From contig DASXTK010000131.1 of NCBI GenBank assembly GCA_036505485.1, forward strand, positions 1 through 21,844: a DNA stretch of 21,844 bases, given 5' to 3'. The notes under the pieces were generated by a model. The model was not told the DNA's origin. It was given only the letters and a program-made list of their open reading frames with translations, and made no database searches. This document shows, in pieces, positions 1-7,671 of the stretch (position 1 is its first letter; each line of letters begins with the position of its first letter). Position numbers and translations under genes: made by a program. This stretch comes from DASXTK01 sp036505485. Lineage in GTDB: Bacteria > Actinomycetota > Acidimicrobiia > Acidimicrobiales > VFJN01.

Positions 1-1
1 G

Positions 2-457
2 TCCCGCGAGGTCGATCCGTATCGGGTCTTCGCCGCCGACGGCGCCTGGTACGTGGTGGGGCACTGCCACCTGGTCGACGACACCCGCACCTTCCGGGTC
101 GACCGCATCTTCCGTCTCGACGTGCTCGACGAGGTGTTCGAGCGCTCACCGTCGACCGAGGTGGCGTCGGTCCAGGTGTTCGCCCTCGATCCCGCGGCTC
201 CCCGGGTGGTGCTCGACCTGCCCCCCGACGGACGTTGGGTGGTGGACACCTACCCGGCCGACCAGGTGGTCGACGGTCCGGATGGACGGCTGTCGGTGAC
301 CCTTCCGGTGGCGTCACGCGCCTGGCTGGAGCGGTTGCTCCTGCGGCTCGGTCCGGACACCCGGCTCAGCGACGTCAGCGATCCGACATTGAAGGCGTCC
401 CGAGCCGAGGCCGCGGCGCGGGTCCTGGCCTGCTACCGGGATGGGTCGGACGGATGA
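2..457 (+). CDS. pafC: WYL-domain transcriptional regulator, PafC-like (3' part only)
   Basis: The frame is open from the left edge, so the gene starts outside the window. The visible part begins with SREVDPYRVFAADGAWYVVG and runs into a stretch ending FRVDRI, which is the usual core of a WYL ligand-sensing domain. The C-terminal part (WLERLLLRLG, then a helix rich in Ala and Arg) is typical of the WCX region that follows WYL. The family normally has an N-terminal winged helix that binds DNA, which would lie upstream. In Mycobacterium, PafB and PafC form a WYL activator of the DNA-damage response and sit just upstream of tatA-tatC-helY. The same neighbours appear here at 3042-7014, although four other genes intervene. 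That context supports PafC over an unrelated WYL regulator, but the N-terminus cannot be checked. Confidence 0.8.
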   Translation, partial: SREVDPYRVFAADGAWYVVGHCHLVDDTRTFRVDRIFRLDVLDEVFERSPSTEVASVQVFALDPAAPRVVLDLPPDGRWVVDTYPADQVVDGPDGRLSVTLPVASRAWLERLLLRLGPDTRLSDVSDPTLKASRAEAAARVLACYRDGSDG

Positions 458-483
458 GGCCTAACCAGAGTCTGACGAACCGC

Positions 484-489
484 TACCCT
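484..489 (+). promoter_or_regulatory. Putative -10 box TACCCT upstream of lepB
   Basis: TACCCT lies 11 nt before a GTG (501) and about 100 nt before the preferred lepB ATG (588). It resembles the TAnnnT boxes before other genes in the window. No convincing -35 is visible. Confidence 0.35.
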
Positions 490-587
490 TCCGCGGTGCT
501 GTGCCTGACCCCCTCGACCAGCCATCCGCGCCCGCGGCCCCAGGCACGCGCGGCGACGATCTGGCGGAGCGGCAGGAGGTTGACGGC

Positions 588-1322
588 ATGAAGCCTGCGG
601 GCTCCGACAGCGGCTCGGTTCTCGAGGAGGACCTCGACGACGTCGAGGACTTAGACGAGGTAGACGAGGGCGATCCCACCAAGAGCACCGACCCCACGGA
701 CGGCGACGGCGGGGATGACGGCGACCGCGGCGGGGCCGATGACGAAGGCGACGACAAGCCGGGTAAGGCCGAGCCGGCCAAGCGCAGCCGGCTGCGCAGC
801 ACGATCGAGTGGGCCGTGGTCATCCTCGGCGCCCTGCTCGTGGCCTTCGTGGTCCGCACCACCATCGCCCAGGCGTTCTGGATCCCGTCGGTCTCGATGG
901 AGCCCACGCTGCACGAGGGCGATCGGGTGCTGGTGAACAAGCTGTCCTACCGGCTCCACGACGTGAACCGCGGGGACATCATCGTGTTCGAGCGGCCCGC
1001 CACCGCGGCCAGCATCAACCCCGAGGACGACATCAAGGACTTGATCAAGCGGGTGATCGGCCTGCCCGGCGACACCATCGAGGCCCGGCCCGACGGTTCG
1101 GTGTACATCAACGATCACCGCCTCGAGGAGCCGTACCTGCCCTCGGGCACGCGCACCTTGGACCTACCGCGCCAGGAAGTGCCCGAGGGGCACATCTTCG
1201 TGATGGGTGACAACCGGGGCGACAGTCAGGACAGCCGTGTGTTCGGGCCGGTCGACGAGGACCTCATAGTGGGACGCGCCTTCCTCCGCATCTACCCGTT
1301 GGGTGACATCGGCGGTCTGTGA
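588..1322 (+). CDS. lepB: Signal peptidase I
   Basis: Membrane-bound serine protease that removes signal peptides from exported pre-proteins on the outer face of the membrane. In the 244-residue form, an acidic Asp/Glu-rich cytoplasmic tail (1-65) precedes one membrane segment (about 74-90). The catalytic serine motif SVSMEPT follows (Ser103), then the lysine motif KRVIGLPGD (Lys154), and the conserved box GHIFVMGDNRGDSQDSR near 201-217. Both members of the Ser/Lys dyad are therefore present. I chose ATG 588 because AGGAGGT at 573-579 is placed ideally. A GTG at 501 would add 29 residues and lies 11 nt after a TACCCT box, so a longer leaderless form is possible. The gene converges with the phosphodiesterase gene that ends 27 bp away. 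Confidence 0.93.
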   Translation: MKPAGSDSGSVLEEDLDDVEDLDEVDEGDPTKSTDPTDGDGGDDGDRGGADDEGDDKPGKAEPAKRSRLRSTIEWAVVILGALLVAFVVRTTIAQAFWIPSVSMEPTLHEGDRVLVNKLSYRLHDVNRGDIIVFERPATAASINPEDDIKDLIKRVIGLPGDTIEARPDGSVYINDHRLEEPYLPSGTRTLDLPRQEVPEGHIFVMGDNRGDSQDSRVFGPVDEDLIVGRAFLRIYPLGDIGGL

Positions 1323-1348
1323 TGCCCCCGGTCCGCGCGTGCACGGTC

Positions 1349-2071
1349 TTACCTGGGCGGGTAGGCGCTGGTCAGCGCGGCGGTCATGCGGCGGACGTGG
1401 TCGGAGTAGACCCCGTCGATGCCCAGGGCCATCAGTTCGTCGAGGATGCGCGGCAGCTGGGCGTCCCAGCCGAAGGCCAGCACCCCGAACCGGTGGAACA
1501 GGGTGGTGAGACCCCCGGTCCAGTCGGAGTGATGCAGGTTCACCGCATCGATCCCGACCTTGGCCAGGGTGGCGGCTCGACGTTCCGGGCCCTCGGGGAT
1601 TCGGCGCAGACGGGTCGAGTCGACCAGGCGCACGCCGTCCACGTGACGCCAGGATGCCACCTGCTCCCAGTCGTCGTGGCACAGCCAGAGCCGGCCCAGG
1701 GCGTCGGACGATGCCGCCCGGGCCACATCGACCACCCGGTCGAAGGCCGCGGGGTCCATCACGTCCAGCGAGAGCTCGAAATCGCTGCCGCACTCGGCGT
1801 AGAGATCGGCCAACGTGGGGACGTGCGACGCCAGATCGGCCCGGTTGACGTCGGCGATGCGACGGCGGCCCAGACGGCTGCCGACCCGGCCGTCGTGATC
1901 CAGCACGGCCTCCCCGTCGGCGGTCAGCCAGACATCGCTCTCCAGCCCGGTCGCGCCCAGCTCCAAGGCCAGACGGAACGATGCCAGGGTGTTCTCGGGA
2001 GAGTCCGCCCGCGCCCCGCGATGAGCGAACACGATGGGCGGGACTCGCAGGGCTGGCACTCGTGTCGTCAT
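1349..2071 (-). CDS. Glycerophosphodiester phosphodiesterase
   Basis: Predicted to hydrolyse glycerophosphodiesters to glycerol 3-phosphate and an alcohol, with a metal ion. The 240-residue protein begins with the GDPD signature: AHRGARADSPENT (His17, Arg18, Glu26) and then GLESDVWLTADGEAVLDHD (Glu44, Asp46, His59), so the catalytic histidine pair and metal ligands are present. The region that is usually an IEIK-type strand reads ELSLDV here, a weaker match that may alter metal binding. There is no signal peptide, so a cytoplasmic enzyme is likely. ATG 2071 is chosen because it leaves a short leader before the HRG motif; a start at 2161 would add 30 residues without homologous character. It is convergent with lepB and divergent from the zinc-ribbon gene at 2161. 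Confidence 0.88.
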   Translation of the reverse strand: MTTRVPALRVPPIVFAHRGARADSPENTLASFRLALELGATGLESDVWLTADGEAVLDHDGRVGSRLGRRRIADVNRADLASHVPTLADLYAECGSDFELSLDVMDPAAFDRVVDVARAASSDALGRLWLCHDDWEQVASWRHVDGVRLVDSTRLRRIPEGPERRAATLAKVGIDAVNLHHSDWTGGLTTLFHRFGVLAFGWDAQLPRILDELMALGIDGVYSDHVRRMTAALTSAYPPR

Positions 2072-2160
2072 CAGCGATCTTTCAGCAGCTCTTCGTCGAT
2101 GATCCGCGACCGGCGTCATGATTGGCGGTTCGACCCCTCTCTTGGGGTGGAGGGAAGCCA

Positions 2161-2502
2161 ATGGCCACGTTGATCCGAGCTACGTGCAACGAATGCGGCG
2201 ATGTCGAGCTGGGGATCTGTGACCTGGTCGTGCGGTTGTGCGAAGACACCGAATCGGGAACATACGTCTTCCGCTGCCCGCGATGCAGCTTGCCGGTGGT
2301 TCGTTCGGCTGACCGGCCGACCATCGACCTGCTGGTGAAGTCGGGGGTGCGGCTGGAGTTGTGGACCTTACCGGCCGAGCTGATCGAGCCGCGACCGATC
2401 GCCCCGCCGCTGTGCCACGACGATCTGTTGGACTTCCACGAGCTCCTCGACCGCAAGACGTGGTTCGACGAGCTACTCGCAGCCCACCGCCGCCCTCGCT
2501 GA
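2161..2502 (+). CDS. Small zinc-ribbon protein of unknown function
   Basis: A 113-residue protein that I do not recognise. The N-terminus holds two cysteine pairs, CNEC near residues 9-12 and CPRC near 41-44, about 30 residues apart. That spacing fits a single zinc ribbon. The remaining 65 residues are rich in Leu, Asp and Glu and look helical (DLLDFHELLDRKTWFDELL), with no membrane segment. The start ATG 2161 has a GGTGGAGGG ribosome-binding site at about 2147-2155. It is transcribed divergently from the phosphodiesterase gene, with 89 bp between them. Function cannot be inferred; nucleic-acid binding or a protein-contact role would be typical of such ribbons. Confidence 0.72.
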   Translation: MATLIRATCNECGDVELGICDLVVRLCEDTESGTYVFRCPRCSLPVVRSADRPTIDLLVKSGVRLELWTLPAELIEPRPIAPPLCHDDLLDFHELLDRKTWFDELLAAHRRPR

Positions 2503-2565
2503 GCCCACGGGCCGAGTTCGCTCATCCGGCCTGCCGGGCGACAACGAACCCCTCCTGTGACTAAG

Positions 2566-2724
2566 AGTGCCGTGGCCACGAACGTTTGCGCCCGCCACGA
2601 CGGCCAGGGACGCCGCTCGCTGTGTCCCGCCACCTTGAAAGGGATGGCCCTTCCTGCGGCGTCGCTCCGTGCGAGCGACGCCACTGACTCGCCGTGCCGA
2701 ACGAACGCCCGTGGCCACGGCACT
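2566..2724. repeat. Structured intergenic element bounded by a 15-bp inverted repeat
   Basis: The gap between the zinc-ribbon gene and the membrane-protein gene (2503-2736) holds no convincing gene. AGTGCCGTGGCCACG at 2566-2580 is repeated exactly in reverse complement at 2710-2724. Each arm contains the palindrome CGTGGCCACG. Inside lies a perfect 10-bp hairpin, GGCGTCGCTC (2658-2667) and GAGCGACGCC (2673-2682), with a 5-nt loop. It could be a small non-autonomous repeat, a folded RNA or a pair of operators. Confidence 0.5.
2709..2720. promoter_or_regulatory. 12-bp palindrome between -35 and -10 positions
   Basis: CCGTGGCCACGG is a perfect palindrome 3 bp upstream of the TAGCCT box (2724-2729), so it occupies the promoter spacer where a repressor could bind. 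A second copy of its 10-bp core is at 2571-2580. Confidence 0.4.
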
Positions 2725-2729
2725 AGCCT
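2724..2729 (+). promoter_or_regulatory. -10 box TAGCCT, probable leaderless start
   Basis: TAGCCT is followed after 7 nt by GTG 2737. There is no Shine-Dalgarno, so transcription probably starts at or next to the start codon. Confidence 0.5.
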
Positions 2730-2736
2730 CGCCAAC

Positions 2737-3009
2737 GTGTTGTTGCTCTGGGCCGTGCCGGTCGTCGCCGCCAGCGTTGGCGTTGCCGTGCTGCTGAGCC
2801 GGGTTCGGGTCCTGGAGGACCTCAGCATCGACGTCCTGGTGGCTGTGCACCGCACCGGGGAGCTGCGGGAACCGCTGCAGGCCACCCGTCGGGAGATGAA
2901 CCGCAGCGGAACGCTGGTCGAACGGGTGTGGTCCCATTGGACCGATCCCGATGACGACGAGCCGGGCGGGGCGGAGGAGCGCCCTGGGAGCACTGCGCCG
3001 GGCTCCTAG
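2737..3009 (+). CDS. Small single-pass membrane protein, unknown
   Basis: A 90-residue protein. A hydrophobic segment fills residues 2-21 (LLLWAVPVVAASVGVAVLLS), followed by a charged, probably helical cytoplasmic or periplasmic part and a tail rich in Asp, Glu, Gly and Pro. I do not recognise the family. The start is chosen at GTG 2737 because a TAGCCT -10 box lies 7 nt upstream. The frame stays open to 2557, but the extra 60 residues are encoded by the structured element and look non-coding. It ends 32 bp before tatA, which has its own -10 box. A role connected with the Tat genes is only a guess from position. Confidence 0.55.
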   Translation: MLLLWAVPVVAASVGVAVLLSRVRVLEDLSIDVLVAVHRTGELREPLQATRREMNRSGTLVERVWSHWTDPDDDEPGGAEERPGSTAPGS

Positions 3010-3028
3010 GCCCACCGCAGGCTGCCTC

Positions 3029-3034
3029 TACACT
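3029..3034 (+). promoter_or_regulatory. -10 box TACACT, probable leaderless start of tatA/B
   Basis: TACACT is 7 nt upstream of ATG 3042, with no Shine-Dalgarno between them. Confidence 0.5.
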
Positions 3035-3041
3035 CCCGGCA

Positions 3042-3464
3042 ATGTTCAACATCGGCCCGGCGGAACTGCTGGTGATCGCGGCTGTGGCCCTGATCGTCCT
3101 CGGGCCCGACAAGCTGCCCGGCGCCATGCGGTCGGTCGGGCGGGTGATGGGCGAGCTGCGCCGCATCTCGGGCGGGTTCCAGGACGAGCTGCGCCGGGCC
3201 CTCGAGGATGCTGAGCGAGAGGGCGACGACGACGATGACGACATCCGCCGAGCCGACCGGGGCGAGTCGGAGCTGCAGCTGCCCAGCGAGCTCCCCCCGA
3301 TCGAGCCGTTGAAGCGGTTGCCGTCGGTCAAGGCCGAGCCGCCGATCGACGACGATGGCAATGGCAATGGCGATAGCAATGGCGATGGCGAGGCCGCGCC
3401 GGCCAGCGAACCACCCCCGTCAGCGGAGATCGACCCCGAGCCGCGTGAGGCCGAGGCGGAATGA
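3042..3464 (+). CDS. tatA: Sec-independent protein translocase, TatA/TatB family
   Basis: A component of the twin-arginine pathway, which exports folded proteins across the membrane. Residues 1-20 form the short N-terminal membrane helix (MFNIGPAELLVIAAVALIVL). The GPDKLP hinge follows, then an amphipathic helix (about 27-57) and a long acidic disordered tail. The start MFNIGPAELL and hinge GPxxLP look more like TatB than TatA, so tatB is a fair alternative name; in mycobacteria the gene in this position is tatA. The tail carries a simple repeat of Asn, Asp and Gly (3353-3391). At 140 residues it is longer than a usual TatA because of the tail. The stop overlaps the tatC start as ATGA, so the two are translationally coupled. 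Confidence 0.92.
   Translation: MFNIGPAELLVIAAVALIVLGPDKLPGAMRSVGRVMGELRRISGGFQDELRRALEDAEREGDDDDDDIRRADRGESELQLPSELPPIEPLKRLPSVKAEPPIDDDGNGNGDSNGDGEAAPASEPPPSAEIDPEPREAEAE
3353..3391 (+). repeat. Hexamer-like simple repeat inside tatA/B
   Basis: Units of ATGGCA, ATGGCG and ATAGCA follow each other and encode an Asn/Asp/Gly/Ser run in the acidic C-terminal tail. It is prone to slippage, and its length may vary between strains. Confidence 0.7.
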
Positions 3465-4234
3465 GCGTCAACACCAAGTCCAGCTCCGGCGGCCAGATGA
3501 CGCTGATCGAGCACTTGGCCGAGTTGCGGACCCGGCTGATCCGCTGCGTGCTCGCGATCGCCTTCGGCATGATCGTCATCACCGCCTTCTACAACCCCAT
3601 CCTGGACTGGCTGAGGGCGCCCTACTGCGACTCGCTCGGCGAATCAGTCGACAGCAAGGACTGCACGTTCCAGCAGATCGAGCCGACCGAGGGCCTGAGC
3701 GTCCGGTTCAAGGTCACCGGCTACGGCGGCATCGCCATCGCCATGCCCATCGTGCTCTGGCAGATCTGGCGGTTCGTCAGCCCGGGTCTGTACGACAAGG
3801 AGAAGCGCTACGCCCTTCCCTTCGTAGGCACCGCGACGACCTTGTTCCTGCTCGGTGCCGGGATCGCCTATTGGACCTTGCCCAAAGCGTTGCAGTTCCT
3901 GGGCAACATCGGCGGTAGCAACATCGATACCAACTACAGACCCGGCGCGTACATAACCCTGGTGACGTACATGATGTTGGCCTTCGGCGCGGGCTTCGAG
4001 TTCCCGATCCTGCTGGTGTTCCTCCAGATGGCCGGCATCGTCGAGCCCGACACCCTGGCCGGCGTCCGCCGCTATGCAATCGTGGGCATCACCGTCATCG
4101 TGGCGGTGGCCACGCCGTCCGGTGACCCGTTCAGCATGCTGGCCCTGTCCATCCCGATGGTGCTCTTCTACGAGCTCTCGATCTGGGTGGGTAGGTGGTT
4201 CGCTCGTCGGCAGGGCCTCCGGGAAGCCACGTGA
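3461..4234 (+). CDS. tatC: Sec-independent protein translocase TatC
   Basis: The polytopic receptor of the Tat pathway, which binds the twin-arginine signal peptide. The 257-residue protein has the N-terminal HLAELRTRL motif (about 18-26) just before the first membrane helix. It also has the conserved loop FVSPGLYDKEKRY, and the late motif ATPSGDPFSMLALSIPM with the conserved glutamate in LFYEL. Six hydrophobic segments can be picked out, as expected. It starts within the tatA/B stop (ATGA) and its own stop overlaps the helY start (GTGA), so tatA/B, tatC and helY should be on one mRNA. Length and motifs show no damage. Confidence 0.96.
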   Translation: MSVNTKSSSGGQMTLIEHLAELRTRLIRCVLAIAFGMIVITAFYNPILDWLRAPYCDSLGESVDSKDCTFQQIEPTEGLSVRFKVTGYGGIAIAMPIVLWQIWRFVSPGLYDKEKRYALPFVGTATTLFLLGAGIAYWTLPKALQFLGNIGGSNIDTNYRPGAYITLVTYMMLAFGAGFEFPILLVFLQMAGIVEPDTLAGVRRYAIVGITVIVAVATPSGDPFSMLALSIPMVLFYELSIWVGRWFARRQGLREAT

Positions 4235-7014
4235 CCGACAGCCCGACCGCGGACAACGCGGTTGCGGGCTACGACTTCGAGCTCGATGCCTTCCAGGTCC
4301 GGGCTCTGAAGGCGCTCGACCATGGCCACTCGGTGCTGGTCGCCGCGCCGACCGGTGCGGGCAAGACGGTGGTGGCCGAGCACGCGGTGCGCCGGGCCCT
4401 GGCCGAGAGTGGCAAGGCCTTCTACACCACCCCCATCAAGGCCTTGTCCAACCAGAAGTACGCCGACCTGGCCCGGGTCCACGGCAGCGCCCAGGTCGGT
4501 CTGCTGACCGGGGACAACGCCATCAACGGCGACGCGCCGATAGTGGTCATGACCACCGAGGTCCTGCGGAACATGATCTATGCCGGGTCGCCGGCGCTAC
4601 GAGGATTGCGCTTCGTCATCCTCGACGAGGTCCACTACCTGCAGGACACCTACCGCGGCCCGGTGTGGGAGGAGGTGATCATCCATCTCCCGCCCAGCGT
4701 GAAGCTGGTGTGCCTGTCGGCCACGGTGTCCAACGCCGAGGAAGTGGCTGAGTGGCTGACCACCGTGCGCGGCGACACCACCTTGGTCCTCGAAGAGCAG
4801 CGCCCGGTGGAGCTGCGCAACCTCTACCTGGTGGGTGACCGCTCCAGCGAACGGATGCACCTGCTGCCGACGCTGGTCGACGACCGGCCCAATCCCGAGG
4901 CCGACCGTCTGGACGCCGACTCCCCACGGGGCCGGGGTGGCTACGGACGAGGCCGGCGACCGCGGCGACGGTTCTACACCCCCCGCCGGCCCGACGTGAT
5001 CGACATGCTGGCCGAGCGGGAGATGCTCCCCAGCCTCTACTTCATCTTCAGCCGAATGGGCTGCGAGGAAGCGGTCCAGGCCGGCGTCGACGCCGGACTC
5101 CGGCTGACCACCCCCGACGAGCGGGTGCGGGTCCGGGCCATCGCCGAGGAGCGAACGAGCGCCCTCAACGACGACGACCTCGACGTCCTGGACTACGACC
5201 GGTGGCTCTACGCCCTCGAGCTTGGCCTGGCCGCCCATCACGCCGGCATGGTCCCGCCGTTCAAGGAGACGGTCGAGGCCTGCTTCACCGAGGGTCTCGT
5301 GAAGGCGGTGTTCGCCACCGAGACCCTGGCGCTCGGCATCAACATGCCGGCCCGATCGGTGGTGATCGAACGGCTCACCAAGTTCACCGGTGAGGCCCGT
5401 GCGTTCCTGACCCCGGGGGAGTACACCCAGCTCACCGGGCGAGCCGGCCGCCGCGGCATCGACGACCTGGGCTACGCCATCGTGCTGTGGTCGCCGTTCG
5501 TGGCCTTCGACCAGGTGGCGTCCCTGGCCTCGAGCCGCACGTACGCGCTGCGCTCTGCCTTCCGGCCCACCTACAACATGGCCGCCAACCTGGTGCGACG
5601 GTACGACCCGGCCGACGCCCACCATCTGCTGAACCTGTCCTTCGCCCAGTTCCAGGCCGACCGGGCGGTGGTGCGGGTGGAGTCGCGCATCGAGCGCCAG
5701 CAGGAGCGGCTGGCCGCCCTGGCCGCCGAGGCCCACTGCGAGCTGGGCGATGTCGAGGACTACCGGACGCTGCTGCGGGAGGCCGGGCAACAGCAGCGCT
5801 CGCACGCCGATGCCACCGCCAGCGAGATCGAGTCCGGTCTGGCCCGGCTGGCCCCCGGAGACGTGATCGAGATCGGCGGGCAGCGGTTGGCGGTGCTCTC
5901 GGTGGCGTTCCGCAAGGGCGGCGCGGTCAAGGTCCACACGGTCGACACCGATGGGGACCGGGCCACGCTGGGTGTCGCTTCGGTGGCGGCGCCTCCGGTC
6001 CGGCTGGGCACCATCGACATGCCCGTGCCCTACGCCCCCAACAGTCGGTCGTTCCAGCACAAGGTGGCCGATGCCCTGCGGGGTGTCCGGTTGGGGCGCC
6101 GGTCCAGCACCCCGGGCCGAGACCTGCGCCCCCAACAGGGCTATCTGCCCGACGAGCGGGACAACGGCGACACCGCCGCCCCGGACCCCGACCTGGCTGC
6201 GGGTGCGGAGTCGGCCGCGGCTGCGGTCGCGGCCCGCGAACGGGTCATCGCCGCCATCGCCGACCACCCGGTGGATCGCTGTCCCGACCGGGATCGCCAC
6301 GTGCGGGCCGCGGCGCAGTTCGAGCGGGGGACCAAGGAGCTGGCCGACCTGCGGCGGGAGGTCCGGTCCCGCACCGAGTCGTTGGCCCGCCGGTTCGACC
6401 GGGTGCTGCGACTGTTGGAGTCCTGGGGCTACCTCGACGGCTGGGCCCTGACCGAGCGTGGCACGGTGCTGGCCCGGACCTATCACGAGTGCGATCTGCT
6501 GGTGGCCGAGGCCATGTGCAGCGGGGCCTTCGACGGCCTCGATCCGGCCACCTTGGCCGGGCTGGTCTCCTGCTTCACCTACGAGCACCGCGGCCCCACC
6601 CTCAGCCCCCAGCCCTGGTTCCCGTCCCGGCTGGCCCGGCAGCGTTGGGACCAGATCGAGCTGCTGGCCCGGCAGCTGGCGACCGAGGAGGCCGCCGCCG
6701 GTCTGCCCGCCACCCGGGCCCCGGATCCCGGCTTCCTGGCCTTGGCCCACGCCTGGGCCGCAGGGGAGGGGCTGGCCGAGGTCCTCGACGACGAGGACCT
6801 GTCGGGCGGTGACTTCGTCCGCAACATCAAGACCCTGATCGATCTGCTCCGCCAGATCGGGGACATCGCACCGGACCGGGAGACCGCCCGGCACGCCCGC
6901 CAGGCCGCGGACGCCCTGCACCGTGGCGTGGTGGCGGCGTCGTCTGACCTCTCGCCGGGCGAGAACGACGACGCCCCGGGCGATGCCGAAGCCGAAGCGA
7001 ATGACCATCCGTAG
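4231..7014 (+). CDS. helY: Ski2/Mtr4-like DEAD/DEAH-box RNA helicase
   Basis: A 927-residue superfamily 2 helicase. Motifs run in order: Walker A AAPTGAGKT (near 38-46), TPIKALSNQKY, DEVH box (Asp132), LSATVSN, HHAGMVP, VFATETLALGIN and TGRAGRRG (from Thr402). The C-terminal quarter (about 755-905) resembles the DSHCT domain of Ski2 and Mtr4 proteins, with an arch-like insert before it. An Arg/Gly-rich insert (231-254) separates the two RecA domains and may bind RNA. The start GTG 4231 overlaps the tatC stop by 4 nt; an in-frame start at 4195 lies inside tatC and is less likely. The order tatA-tatC-helY matches mycobacteria, where HelY is a housekeeping helicase. Substrates are unknown; RNA turnover or ribosome maturation is inferred from the family. 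Confidence 0.94.
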   Translation: MTDSPTADNAVAGYDFELDAFQVRALKALDHGHSVLVAAPTGAGKTVVAEHAVRRALAESGKAFYTTPIKALSNQKYADLARVHGSAQVGLLTGDNAINGDAPIVVMTTEVLRNMIYAGSPALRGLRFVILDEVHYLQDTYRGPVWEEVIIHLPPSVKLVCLSATVSNAEEVAEWLTTVRGDTTLVLEEQRPVELRNLYLVGDRSSERMHLLPTLVDDRPNPEADRLDADSPRGRGGYGRGRRPRRRFYTPRRPDVIDMLAEREMLPSLYFIFSRMGCEEAVQAGVDAGLRLTTPDERVRVRAIAEERTSALNDDDLDVLDYDRWLYALELGLAAHHAGMVPPFKETVEACFTEGLVKAVFATETLALGINMPARSVVIERLTKFTGEARAFLTPGEYTQLTGRAGRRGIDDLGYAIVLWSPFVAFDQVASLASSRTYALRSAFRPTYNMAANLVRRYDPADAHHLLNLSFAQFQADRAVVRVESRIERQQERLAALAAEAHCELGDVEDYRTLLREAGQQQRSHADATASEIESGLARLAPGDVIEIGGQRLAVLSVAFRKGGAVKVHTVDTDGDRATLGVASVAAPPVRLGTIDMPVPYAPNSRSFQHKVADALRGVRLGRRSSTPGRDLRPQQGYLPDERDNGDTAAPDPDLAAGAESAAAAVAARERVIAAIADHPVDRCPDRDRHVRAAAQFERGTKELADLRREVRSRTESLARRFDRVLRLLESWGYLDGWALTERGTVLARTYHECDLLVAEAMCSGAFDGLDPATLAGLVSCFTYEHRGPTLSPQPWFPSRLARQRWDQIELLARQLATEEAAAGLPATRAPDPGFLALAHAWAAGEGLAEVLDDEDLSGGDFVRNIKTLIDLLRQIGDIAPDRETARHARQAADALHRGVVAASSDLSPGENDDAPGDAEAEANDHP

Positions 7015-7612
7015 AGGGGAGACCTGGGGCGCTCCCGGCGTCCTGCCCACCGACGGGGTCGTCGTCCACAGCGACGCCGAGGCCCGCCGGGTGGTCGAGG
7101 AACACCGTCGGGCCGGCGAACCCATCCCTCCACTCGGGCTGCTGGGCGGTGACCTGTGCCGCACGCTGGGAGGACGGGCCGACGAGGCCCGGCTGCGATC
7201 CGACGAGGCCCGCCAGCTCCCGATCGATCTGGGAGCGGTGCTGATCGACGGTCGTCTGCACTGGTTCGTGGCCCATCTGGTGGTGCGGCGCTCGTGGTGG
7301 CGGGGTCGGGTGCTGGCGGCCATGAACGCCGAGTTCCTGGGCGACTGGGACGTGGCGCCGAACTCCCACCCCAACGATGGCCGGCTCGACCTGTTCGACG
7401 CCGACCTGGCGCTGGGCGACCGGCTCAAGGCCCGGAGTCGGCTGCGGACGGGATCGCACGTGCCCCATCCGGGGATCCGCCAGCGGCACGTCGACGCGGT
7501 CCAGTTCGACCTGGACGGTCCCACGCCGGTGTGGCTCGACGGCGAACGGATCGGGGAGGCCCGGCGCCTGTCGATCCGCGTCGAACCAGATGCCCTCACC
7601 TGCGTCGTCTAG
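7001..7612 (+). CDS. Diacylglycerol/sphingosine-kinase-like protein lacking the ATP-binding half
   Basis: A 203-residue protein that aligns by eye with the second half of the DAGK/LCB5/YegS lipid kinase family. LGLLGGDLCRTLG (45-57) resembles the family's LGLLPLGTGNDLARTLG with a gap. LPIDLGAV, MNAEFLGDWDVAPNSHPNDG (108-127), GSHVPHPGIR (151-160), LDGE (179-182) and the end VEPDALT follow the family's C-terminal beta domain. The N-terminal GGDGT nucleotide loop and the domain around it are missing, so kinase activity is unlikely. ATG 7001 is used; ATG 6983 adds 6 residues. Both overlap the end of helY, suggesting coupling. It may be a pseudokinase or a ligand-binding remnant. The family assignment is from pattern memory and needs a profile search. 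Confidence 0.65.
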   Translation: MTIRRGETWGAPGVLPTDGVVVHSDAEARRVVEEHRRAGEPIPPLGLLGGDLCRTLGGRADEARLRSDEARQLPIDLGAVLIDGRLHWFVAHLVVRRSWWRGRVLAAMNAEFLGDWDVAPNSHPNDGRLDLFDADLALGDRLKARSRLRTGSHVPHPGIRQRHVDAVQFDLDGPTPVWLDGERIGEARRLSIRVEPDALTCVV

Positions 7613-7613
7613 G

Positions 7614-7638
7614 CCGAGCGGAACGGGAGTACGCTCGG
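7614..7638 (+). terminator. Possible terminator hairpin after the lipid-kinase-like gene
   Basis: CCGAGCG (7614-7620) and CGCTCGG (7632-7638) form a 7-bp stem with an 11-nt loop directly after the TAG stop. There is no T tract. A TACGCT (7630-7635) in the right arm could instead be the -10 box of the next gene. Confidence 0.35.
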
Positions 7639-7671
7639 GCTGAGGCTGGGGTGGGAACAGGAGCAGCGGGC

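Noticed and set aside
2122..2160. Upstream TTG start for the zinc-ribbon gene
   Set aside because: The ATG at 2161 has a better placed ribosome-binding site and directly precedes the conserved-looking part.
1319..2173. 284-residue open frame on the plus strand
   Set aside because: It is antisense to the phosphodiesterase gene, which has intact catalytic motifs. The plus-strand translation shows no domain.
3353..3391. Short repeated units considered as a CRISPR or regulatory array
   Set aside because: The units are hexamers in frame within the disordered tail of TatA/B, with no spacers.
4597..7599. 1000-residue open frame on the minus strand
   Set aside because: It lies opposite helY and the lipid-kinase-like gene, both with clear motifs. 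Its translation is Gly/Arg/Val-rich with no recognisable domain, as expected for the shadow of a high-GC gene.
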